This document shows, one piece after another, positions 1 through 4,572 of a stretch of DNA of 5,405 nt; positions within the stretch are counted from its first letter, which is position 1; every line of letters starts with the position of its first letter. The DNA is from an uncultured Eubacteriales bacterium (GTDB lineage: Bacteria; Bacillota; Clostridia; Lachnospirales; Lachnospiraceae): NCBI GenBank assembly GCA_900544525.1, contig UQVN01000227.1, positions 1-5,405 of the forward strand, read 5' to 3'. The translations under genes were made by a program, and so were the position numbers. Under the pieces are notes generated by a model. That model did not search any database. It worked only from the letters and a program-made list of their open reading frames with translations, and had not been told where the DNA came from.

Positions 1-15
1 CTTTTCTAACATCAT
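1..15 (-). CDS. 5' end of a gene running off the left edge (about 4-5 codons)
   Basis: Two consecutive ATG codons (13-15 and 10-12) are followed by TTA GAA AAG before the window ends. A GAGG core at 20-23 lies 4 nt from the first ATG and 7 nt from the second, so the second (start at 12) is the better placed start. A well-formed promoter at 47-75 points into it. Too little sequence is present to say anything about the product; the call rests on the promoter, ribosome binding site and ATG arrangement. Confidence 0.5.
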
Positions 16-46
16 ATCACCTCAATTATATTTTTATTTTTTCATA

Positions 47-75
47 ATTGTATCATCTTTAAAATCACTTGTAAA
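47..75 (-). promoter_or_regulatory. Housekeeping (sigma-A type) promoter of the left-edge gene
   Basis: Read on the minus strand, -35 TTTACA (70-75) is separated by exactly 17 bp from -10 TACAAT (47-52). A TG one base before the -10 gives an extended -10 (TGATACAAT). This matches consensus better than the other promoters in the window and lacks their ACAAA boxes, so the left-edge gene is probably controlled differently from its neighbours. Confidence 0.65.
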
Positions 76-97
76 TATTACTTTCCTTTTCCATTTC

Positions 98-126
98 ATT
101 AAATTGTTACCTTTCCCAATTTTAAT
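98..126. repeat. Imperfect AT-rich inverted repeat upstream of the left-edge promoter
   Basis: ATTAAATTG (98-106) and CAATTTTAAT (117-126) are inverted copies differing by one extra T, with a 10-nt centre. The element lies about 22 bp upstream of the -35 hexamer at 70-75, where an operator could sit. In sequence this AT-rich, such a dyad may be chance. Apart from it, I see nothing between the promoter and the terminator at 167-205. Confidence 0.25.
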
Positions 127-166
127 ACCACTGCAAATTCCATATATCATTAACTCTGATTTCAGC

Positions 167-205
167 AAAAAACCAGTAGGATTGTCATAACAATCTCTAC
201 TGGTT
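167..205 (-). terminator. Intrinsic terminator of the 27-residue peptide gene
   Basis: On the minus strand the arms AACCAGTAG (197-205) and CTACTGGTT (171-179) pair. They are extended inward by GATTG/CAATC (191-195 with 180-184) past one bulged base, around a 6-nt loop at 185-190. Six T residues follow directly (complement of 167-172). The stem begins about 25 nt beyond the stop codon at 231, so the peptide gene is a short transcription unit of its own. Confidence 0.85.
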
Positions 206-230
206 CTGCTTTTCTTTATATACTGTCTTG

Positions 231-314
231 TTATTTCTTTTTTATAACTTTTACTACCACACCAATAACAGCAACTACCACCACTATTAAGGCTGCGACT
301 ACTTTTGAACCCAT
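231..314 (-). CDS. 27-residue valine-rich single-helix membrane peptide
   Basis: Starts MGSKVVAALI and ends KVIKKK before a TAA stop. Residues 5-21 are composed only of V, A, L, I and G, giving one transmembrane segment with a lysine-rich C-terminal tail. That pattern suggests a helix with its positive end on the cytoplasmic side. Although very short, it has every sign of a real gene: an AGGAGGTGA ribosome binding site (321-329, almost fully complementary to the 16S tail) 9 nt from the ATG, a promoter at 356-384 and a terminator at 167-205. The size and shape fit hydrophobic type I toxin-like peptides or small regulatory membrane proteins. I saw no antisense RNA promoter to support the toxin idea and do not recognise the family. 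It shares promoter architecture with the papain-like gene upstream and the two-component operon, so co-regulation is likely. Confidence 0.75.
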   Translation of the reverse strand: MGSKVVAALIVVVVAVIGVVVKVIKKK

Positions 315-320
315 TTTAAA

Positions 321-329
321 TCACCTCCT
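321..329 (-). promoter_or_regulatory. Near-perfect ribosome binding site for the 27-residue peptide
   Basis: AGGAGGTGA on the minus strand, with 9 nt between the GGAGG core and the ATG at 312-314. It is the strongest Shine-Dalgarno sequence in the window and the main reason to accept such a short reading frame as a gene. Confidence 0.85.
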
Positions 330-355
330 GCTGATCTTTTGCTTATGATAATGCT

Positions 356-399
356 ATTATATAGCCTGTTTGTTTCAATTTTGTTTCTTTATTATTTGT
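356..399 (-). promoter_or_regulatory. Promoter A with ACAAA boxes, driving the 27-residue peptide
   Basis: The -10 TATAAT is at 356-361. Exactly 17 bp upstream, at the -35 position, is ACAAAA (379-384) instead of a TTGACA-like hexamer. Another box, ACAAAC, lies 11 bp downstream at 368-373, and ACAAAT lies 15 bp upstream at 394-399. The pair GAAACAAAA/GAAACAAAC is an 11-bp direct repeat. A weak -35 overlaid by helically phased repeats is typical of promoters that need an OmpR-family activator. The predicted transcript starts near 349, leaving a leader of about 35 nt. Confidence 0.6.
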
Positions 400-421
400 G
401 TAACATTAATTCAAATGATAT
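379..421. repeat. Promoter-region direct repeat, copy A
   Basis: Forty-three bases matching copy B at 987-1030 in 37 of 44 aligned columns (6 mismatches, one 1-nt gap). On the minus strand both copies begin ATATCATTTG, continue through ATTAAT and TACACAAA, and end AGAAACAAAA. Copy A begins inside the last codons of the papain-like gene (stop at 411-413), so the conserved block is partly coding here. Conservation extends about 35 bp upstream of the -35 region, more than a core promoter alone would need. Confidence 0.7.
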
Positions 422-929
422 CATACACAAGCTGTTTTGTCCCAAAAAGACATTCCATCCCGTCTACCAACTGTCCTGGCAAATATAAAGACTCTTTTTT
501 CTTTAACTCGATTGCTCCTGAGCGTGACAAGAGCTCTGCAACAAACTGGGAACAAAAATACCGATTTTCAAACTTATGTGGAATATGTAGTAGACACAAG
601 ACTACTCCCCACCACGAATATGTATATTGCTCTCTTTTTTCCAGAAATCGGTTGATTTCACTTTCAATTATAGCATGAATCGTTTCTGGCACCTGCATAC
701 GGATACATACACTTCCTGCTCTTCTCTTTTTCGGTATCCTCTTCTTAGGTTTCTCAATCGCAAATCCCTTTATATTAAAACTGTAAAATACTTCTTCCTT
801 TTCATCTATTGATATGGATGCATGAGAATATCCATATTTGCTAATTCCGCTAATAAATTTTCCAAACAAATCCGAATACTTTGTAAGTAATATCGTAATC
901 GTCTTCATAGATTTATTTTTTGTTTCCAT
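411..929 (-). CDS. Permuted papain-like protein (YiiX/C92-type, NlpC/P60 superfamily)
   Basis: With the chosen start the protein has 172 residues; the numbers here count from the alternative GTG one codon earlier. His37 lies in a GYSHASISID strand motif and Cys127 in YFCSQFVAELL. The order His then Cys is that of the circularly permuted NlpC/P60 group, whose members act as amidases, peptidases or acyl-bond hydrolases; the Cys sits at the head of a helix as in that fold. Start choice: GGAGG (937-941) is 7 nt from ATG 929 but only 4 nt from GTG 932. There is no signal peptide or membrane segment, so it is probably cytoplasmic or peripheral, with a basic patch near residues 61-71 (KPKKRIPKKRR). 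It stands alone with promoter B, whose architecture matches that of the two-component operon. The fold assignment is fairly secure; the substrate is unknown. Confidence 0.8.
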   Translation of the reverse strand: METKNKSMKTITILLTKYSDLFGKFISGISKYGYSHASISIDEKEEVFYSFNIKGFAIEKPKKRIPKKRRAGSVCIRMQVPETIHAIIESEINRFLEKREQYTYSWWGVVLCLLHIPHKFENRYFCSQFVAELLSRSGAIELKKKESLYLPGQLVDGMECLFGTKQLVYDII

Positions 930-936
930 CACTCTT

Positions 937-943
937 CCTCCTT
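937..943 (-). promoter_or_regulatory. Ribosome binding site that fixes the papain-like start at 929
   Basis: AAGGAGG on the minus strand. The GGAGG core ends 4 nt from a GTG (930-932) and 7 nt from the adjacent ATG (927-929). The ATG has the normal spacing and the stronger start codon, so the product starts METKNK. Confidence 0.7.
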
Positions 944-963
944 ATATGTTTGATTCTGTATGT

Positions 964-1007
964 ATAATAGCACTTGATTTTTTATTTTTTGTTTCTATAC
1001 TGTTTGT
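964..1007 (-). promoter_or_regulatory. Promoter B with ACAAA boxes, driving the papain-like gene
   Basis: The extended -10 TGCTATTAT has its hexamer at 964-969. ACAAAA sits exactly 17 bp upstream at 987-992, and a second box, ACAAAC, is 15 bp further up at 1002-1007. These spacings are identical to those of promoter A. The position 11 bp below the -35 box (976-981) reads AAAATC, so the third box is lost here. The expected transcript start is near 957, giving a leader of about 28 nt. Confidence 0.6.
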
Positions 1008-1030
1008 GTATTATTAATGGCAAATGATAT
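987..1030. repeat. Promoter-region direct repeat, copy B
   Basis: Partner of copy A at 379-421: 37 of 44 aligned columns identical, with the matches concentrated at both ends and in the TACACAAA core. Here the block lies wholly in the spacer between the operon terminator (1033-1069) and the papain-like gene. The pair could be an ancestral promoter duplication or convergent retention of a regulator site. Confidence 0.7.
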
Positions 1031-1032
1031 AG

Positions 1033-1069
1033 AAAAAGCCACTCAACATTCATCATGTCGAATGGCTTT
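1033..1069 (-). terminator. Strong intrinsic terminator of the two-component operon
   Basis: On the minus strand AAAGCCATTCGACAT (1055-1069) pairs over 15 positions with ATGTTGAGTGGCTTT (1035-1049), including two G-T pairs, around a 5-nt loop (1050-1054). The hairpin is followed by T residues (complement of 1033-1037). It lies 13 nt past the stop of the 184-residue gene, so the operon closes here and the papain-like gene needs its own promoter. T-rich sequence also follows on the plus strand, but no plus-strand gene needs it. Confidence 0.9.
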
Positions 1070-1082
1070 GTTTCTTATTAAT

Positions 1083-1637
1083 TTAATATAACAATTTGTT
1101 TCCTTTTTCGCATATTTCATAAATCTCATCATATTTTTCTTCTATCAGTGGTGTAAGTTTTTCTGTCTGCTTTTCCACAATCTTTTTATACAAGAAATAT
1201 GGAATCAGCCACCCAAGAAATGCTGGTATTGCAAGTAAAATGCACAATACAATAGATGGTGGCTGTGCAGTTACTGCAAAAACAGACCCCGCCATAAATG
1301 CAGTACCAACAATACCTACAATGAGTGCATACATAGTAGCAACCGACGTTTTTGCTTTTTTCAATGTGATAATTTCATTGACACATGCCTCAAAACTTCT
1401 TTGTAAGCGGGTAAGCTCCATTTTATTGATGATTTTTCGATTTCGTTTTAGACGTAGGATTGTCTTTTTCTGATTCGGCAAATTTCCACCTTTGCTGTTC
1501 TCTGAAAAGGTTTCATCTAGTTCCCATCCAAAACATTCATATCCATCTAATAGAAAAGATACACTGCTGCTTTCGGCAGTCACTTCTTTGTACTCATACG
1601 CTATAAATTCCTTTTTCTTGCCTTTTCTATCATCCAT
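1083..1637 (-). CDS. Small two-helix membrane protein, last gene of the two-component operon
   Basis: 184 residues. A cytoplasmic N-terminal part (about 12-66) has the pattern YEYKEV ... GWELDE ... ILRLKRNR. This resembles the short beta domain of DUF4177-like proteins (YEYK ... GWE ... KR), though the match is by eye only. A charged helix (about 73-97) then leads to two membrane segments (about 99-123 and 127-150) joined by a tight AQPP turn. A charged C-terminal helix rich in E and K follows (KLTPLIEEKYDEIYE). Both ends should therefore face the cytoplasm. Its ATG overlaps the kinase stop by one base (TAATG), with GGAGG (1647-1651) 9 nt upstream, so translation is probably coupled to the kinase. 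I know similar proteins only as uncharacterised clostridial products. The operon position suggests an accessory or output partner of the kinase. Confidence 0.85.
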   Translation of the reverse strand: MDDRKGKKKEFIAYEYKEVTAESSSVSFLLDGYECFGWELDETFSENSKGGNLPNQKKTILRLKRNRKIINKMELTRLQRSFEACVNEIITLKKAKTSVATMYALIVGIVGTAFMAGSVFAVTAQPPSIVLCILLAIPAFLGWLIPYFLYKKIVEKQTEKLTPLIEEKYDEIYEICEKGNKLLY

Positions 1638-2737
1638 TATCGCATTCCTCCATTCCTGTTTTCAGATACACTTGCTGCAGGAAGTTTCACAAGAAAGGTA
1701 CTGCCCTTTCCTAACTCGCTGAAAACCTGAATATCTCCATCCAATAATTCTAATACCCGTTTTACTAGTGCCAGTCCCAGTCCGTTCCCTTCTTTTGAAT
1801 GAGAAGTATCCCCTTGATAGAACTTGTCGAAAATATGATTGATATTATCACGATCCATGCCACATCCCGTATCCGAAATAGATACCGTTATAAATCTTTC
1901 ATTCGAAGTTTGTCTCACCGTAATGATTCCTTCCGGTTCCGTAAATTTAATTGCATTTGACAAAAGATTATTCCATACCAACTCCAAAAGACTCTCATCT
2001 GCTTTTACCATTGCAACATCCTCTATCTCTATTTCCAACTCAATTTTCTTTTCCTCCCATGCATCTTCAAACTGAAGGATACAATCACATAATTGCCTGC
2101 ATACGTCATACGTCTCTACTTCTGGAGTAATCCTTTGATTTTCCAACTTATTCAACTTTAGAATATTGCTAATCAGATTGGAGAGCCTAATTGACGCCCC
2201 CTCAATACTTTCTGCATATTCTTTTCTCTGTGTTTCTGTTATATGTTCTGTTTTTAGCAATTCCGCATAATTCTTTATAATTGCAATGGGAGTTTTCATC
2301 TCATGGGATACATTTGATACAAAATCAGTCTTTAATGTTTCAATACTTCCAAGCTCTTCCACCATCTTATTAAAATCCACAATCATAACGTCAAGATAGT
2401 CCCATTTATCCTTTGTATGAGGTGTAGGAACATACACGGAAAAATCTCCATTTGCTACCTTCTCAGTGGCTTCTGCCAATTTATGCAAAGGTTCCTCGTA
2501 TGTGTCTTTCATTTTCTTTCTTGTAAAAAGAGTAAGCCCCATTGCCACTATTGCCCAATATATCATCGGAACAATCGTTTGAACCAGTTCACTTTGCCCA
2601 GTTTTATTCATAAAGACAATCAATCCAGTATGAATGCCTGACATCAAAAAAAGCACCCCAAGGAATATTGCAAAAAGAGATGGCGGGAAAAGGCTCTCCT
2701 TTATCAAATTCTGTTGATTGCTATCTATGTTTTTCAT
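1637..2737 (-). CDS. HAMP-domain sensor histidine kinase with minimal extracellular loop
   Basis: 366 residues. Two membrane helices (about 18-42 and 52-71) are separated by only about 9 residues, so there is no extracellular sensor domain; such intramembrane-sensing kinases usually sense the membrane itself or a partner membrane protein. A HAMP linker (about 73-130) leads to the dimerisation helix, with the phospho-acceptor His145 in FVSNVSHEMKTP. The ATPase domain follows: N box around Asn257/Asn261 (WNNLLSNAIKF), G1 DTGCG (289-293), F box FDKFYQ (303-308) and G2 GNGLGL (317-322). All key residues are present, so it should be active. Its ATG overlaps the regulator's TGA stop (ATGA), with AAGGTGG (2745-2751) upstream. 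It presumably phosphorylates the regulator encoded just upstream. Candidate signal partners are the two uncharacterised membrane proteins of the same operon. Confidence 0.95.
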   Translation of the reverse strand: MKNIDSNQQNLIKESLFPPSLFAIFLGVLFLMSGIHTGLIVFMNKTGQSELVQTIVPMIYWAIVAMGLTLFTRKKMKDTYEEPLHKLAEATEKVANGDFSVYVPTPHTKDKWDYLDVMIVDFNKMVEELGSIETLKTDFVSNVSHEMKTPIAIIKNYAELLKTEHITETQRKEYAESIEGASIRLSNLISNILKLNKLENQRITPEVETYDVCRQLCDCILQFEDAWEEKKIELEIEIEDVAMVKADESLLELVWNNLLSNAIKFTEPEGIITVRQTSNERFITVSISDTGCGMDRDNINHIFDKFYQGDTSHSKEGNGLGLALVKRVLELLDGDIQVFSELGKGSTFLVKLPAASVSENRNGGMR

Positions 2738-3405
2738 TGCAAAACCACCTTATATCCAAGTCCCCTCACCGTTACAATCTTAAAACCATCGCACATAGAA
2801 AGTTTATCCCTAAGCTTTGTCACATAGACATCCACCGCTCTAAGACTAGTATCGCTGTCTATCCCCCAAAACTCATCCATAAGCTGTGCTCTGGAAAATG
2901 TCTTTTTCGGATAGGATAATAATTTATAAATAATATTGAACTCTCTAGTAGTAAGACTGATTTCTTCTCCATCAATTTCCGCACTCATCCCATCCGCATC
3001 CAGTACTAGATTTCCCACCGTAATCTTCCGTTCCATTTCTATATTTGCTCTTCGTAAAAGAGCTCGAACACGAAGTAGCAGTTCATCTAATTCAATCGGT
3101 TTTACCATGTAATCATCAATTCCTAGATGAAACCCTTTCTGTTTTGACGGTAGATCATCCTTTGCTGACATAAATAAAATCGGAATGGTTTTGTTTACCT
3201 GTCTTACAGACCTTGCAAATTCAAATCCGTCAATCTCTGGCATCATAATATCCGAAATAATCAGTTCATACAGATTATTATACATTTCTTCATAAGCCTC
3301 ATTTGCGGATAAACATCCTTTTGTCTGAAATCCACTATCATTTAGATAAGTACAAACAATCTGATTCAGTTTGATATCATCTTCCACTACAAGTATATGA
3401 ATCAT
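2734..3405 (-). CDS. OmpR-family response regulator
   Basis: 223 residues, normal for the family. The receiver domain has the acidic pair Glu8/Asp9, phospho-acceptor Asp52 in SDIMMPEIDG, switch residues Ser80 and Tyr99, and Lys102-Pro103. The winged-helix DNA-binding domain (about 126-222) carries LTTREFNII (151-159), a recognition helix within LRAVDVYVTKLRDKL (188-202) and the wing RGLGYK (214-219). All signature residues are intact, so it should be a phosphorylation-controlled DNA-binding regulator. It starts 17 nt after the stop of the preceding membrane-protein gene, with a strong TAGGAGGT site (3413-3420), and overlaps the kinase start by 4 nt. OmpR-type proteins bind direct repeats about 10-11 bp apart, and such repeats are present at the promoter of this operon and at two nearby promoters. 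Auto- and local regulation is inferred from that. Confidence 0.96.
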   Translation of the reverse strand: MIHILVVEDDIKLNQIVCTYLNDSGFQTKGCLSANEAYEEMYNNLYELIISDIMMPEIDGFEFARSVRQVNKTIPILFMSAKDDLPSKQKGFHLGIDDYMVKPIELDELLLRVRALLRRANIEMERKITVGNLVLDADGMSAEIDGEEISLTTREFNIIYKLLSYPKKTFSRAQLMDEFWGIDSDTSLRAVDVYVTKLRDKLSMCDGFKIVTVRGLGYKVVLQ

Positions 3406-3421
3406 CCAAATTACCTCCTAT

Positions 3422-4327
3422 TTATAAGTGCTGTTTCATTTTTTTAGATACATAGATTCCTTGTATCCCTATGCCTAAGACCAATAGACACACAACAATC
3501 CCTGTTGCTCCATTCATCCATTTTATAAATAGTTCCTCTCCATTACCAAAAGAAGCAAACATGGCTGTCTGAAGCGTCAAAATGGAAACACAGGCATCCA
3601 TATAGCCAATTTTTCGTATGCTCGTGAGTAAAGGAGAGTTTCTTTTCTTTACTTTTATCATATTTATCGTTGACATAATAATTCTATAAAAAACATACGT
3701 TGCTGCTGCGTAAATCGTAAATCCTGGATAGGTTTTACCACCAAGCGATGTTTCTAACAATATAACCATGCCCGCTAAAACTACTGCCATTATGATAAAT
3801 AGTACACTATTCTTCTGGTAAATAACAATTTCTTCCGCCATTCGCTCCTTATTCTGCTTAATTTTGGAAATTTTCTTTTCCTGCTTTACTATTCCGATCC
3901 GCATGATACTTAACAGAATATAGTACGCTGATAAACTTCCAAACCATGCCGAATGACTCATAAATCCTGTAACACCATTAAAAATAGCAAATACAATATT
4001 GCTTACTAAGCCCGGAACAGCAAATAAAATCGTTCTCATCCTGTAATCGCTAGAAATCCTATTTGTAAACGGATTCGCTGCAATGCTAGGTCTTATCATT
4101 TCTTTTATTCCATATCTGATATCCCATATCAAATAGTAACTGCCCCCAAACAAAGTAACCGCTGCTAGAATATAAAACACCATTTCAGTCCTATATGGGA
4201 AACACTCAAATGCCACACTAACCAAAGAAAGTGTAACCGATAAAAACATCAAAAGATATAACAATAGACGAAAATATAAGCTTAATTTCGGCATTTTCAG
4301 CAATTTCCATTTCTTTTTCTGTTTCAT
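3422..4327 (-). CDS. Polytopic membrane protein of unknown function, first gene of the two-component operon
   Basis: 301 residues with a basic N-terminus (MKQKKKWK) and about seven or eight hydrophobic segments: near 17-40, 47-69, 98-122, 126-146, 173-192, 201-223, 243-262 and 271-293. A charged loop at about 147-172, rich in K and E with possible coiled-coil character, separates two halves. The stretch HSAWFGSLSAYYILLSIMR (125-143) is one I associate from memory with uncharacterised clostridial membrane proteins; I could not search for it. No transporter, ATPase or peptidase motif is visible. The gene opens the operon with AAGGAAG (4334-4340) 6 nt from the ATG, and the regulator follows after 16 nt. 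The order suggests that it works with the kinase, as signal receptor, accessory subunit or effector. I would not assign a transport function. Confidence 0.88.
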   Translation of the reverse strand: MKQKKKWKLLKMPKLSLYFRLLLYLLMFLSVTLSLVSVAFECFPYRTEMVFYILAAVTLFGGSYYLIWDIRYGIKEMIRPSIAANPFTNRISSDYRMRTILFAVPGLVSNIVFAIFNGVTGFMSHSAWFGSLSAYYILLSIMRIGIVKQEKKISKIKQNKERMAEEIVIYQKNSVLFIIMAVVLAGMVILLETSLGGKTYPGFTIYAAATYVFYRIIMSTINMIKVKKRNSPLLTSIRKIGYMDACVSILTLQTAMFASFGNGEELFIKWMNGATGIVVCLLVLGIGIQGIYVSKKMKQHL

Positions 4328-4356
4328 CCACTACTTCCTTCCCTATATAATACCAA

Positions 4357-4396
4357 AATATAGCATAGTTTTGTTTGTATTTTGTTTATAAATTGT
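4357..4396 (-). promoter_or_regulatory. Promoter C with three 11-bp-phased ACAA boxes, driving the two-component operon
   Basis: The extended -10 TGCTATATT has its hexamer at 4357-4362. Boxes ACAAAA (4369-4374), ACAAAA (4380-4385) and ACAATT (4391-4396) start exactly 11 bp apart. The middle one lies 17 bp from the -10, in place of a normal -35. This is the clearest array in the window and fits binding of an OmpR-type dimer along one DNA face, so autoregulation by the operon's own regulator is the simplest hypothesis. The predicted start is near 4350, giving a leader of about 23 nt that includes the AAGGAAG ribosome binding site. Confidence 0.65.
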
Positions 4397-4398
4397 GT

Positions 4399-4550
4399 CT
4401 AAACTGTGAACTCCATGAACAAAGTGTGCGTTGCACACTCCCCACGACTTTCGATAATTTCTAGCAACGTACACTTTGCCGCGCGGTCCCAGTTTACGAA
4501 GTAAAATTTCCCCCATTGCGACCTGCGCAGCAAATTTCTCTTCTACTGCA
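4399..4550. repeat. GC-rich structured island, candidate dispersed intergenic repeat
   Basis: This segment is clearly richer in G and C than the flanking spacers. It contains the 15-bp inverted repeat at 4420-4478, the perfect 8-bp palindromes CCGCGCGG (4479-4486) and CTGCGCAG (4523-4530), a TTTAC/GTAAA mini-hairpin (4493-4505) and two overlapping open frames. Dense symmetry, a different base composition and unconstrained open frames are typical of short dispersed elements. Boundaries are approximate: the right edge is taken near the last GC-rich bases and the left edge at promoter C. No transposase or target-site duplication is visible. Confidence 0.5.
4420..4478. repeat. 15-bp inverted repeat with an alternative inner hairpin
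   Basis: CAAAGTGTGCGTTGC (4420-4434) and GCAACGTACACTTTG (4464-4478) are inverted copies with one non-Watson-Crick position, separated by 29 nt. The left arm can instead form a tight hairpin, AGTGTGC/GCACACT (4423-4429 with 4433-4439) around GTT. The two structures are mutually exclusive. On the minus strand the small hairpin is followed by TTTGTT, a weak T-run that might act as a poor terminator for the upstream gene pair. Confidence 0.7.
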
Positions 4551-4572
4551 CCTTAAATTCATTCAATCCTTT

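Larger units (their letters stand above)
4343..4516 (-). other. 57-codon open frame inside the GC-rich island, probably repeat-borne and not a gene
   Basis: It starts ATG GGG GAA (MGEILLRKLGPRG), passes through CNAHFVHGVHSLD and ends at TAG 4343-4345. A second frame on the same strand (4399-4542) is also open, with no stop for 47 codons, but has no usable start. The ATG at 4516 has only a weak AGG 5 nt upstream. The frame runs straight through the hairpin and promoter C, so a translated product would conflict with promoter function. I have a vague memory of near-identical tiny proteins annotated many times in Lachnospiraceae, as expected for a dispersed repeat. It is listed so that the frame is not mistaken for a well-supported gene. 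Confidence 0.4.

Noticed and set aside
170..350. Type I toxin-antitoxin arrangement around the 27-residue peptide
   Set aside because: I looked on the plus strand for a promoter of an antisense RNA. The nearest TTGTTA and TATAAC motifs (228-248) are only 9 bp apart, so a toxin role remains unproven.
370..678. Plus-strand open frame opposite the papain-like gene
   Set aside because: It starts within promoter A of the minus strand, has no ribosome binding site, and reads as the complement of a gene with clear catalytic motifs.
930..932. GTG as start of the papain-like protein
   Set aside because: It is only 4 nt from the GGAGG core; the adjacent ATG has 7-nt spacing and is a better start codon.
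4399..4542. 47-codon open frame as a protein gene
   Set aside because: It has no start codon except an ATG near its end and no ribosome binding site, and it overlaps inverted repeats; better explained as part of a repeat element.
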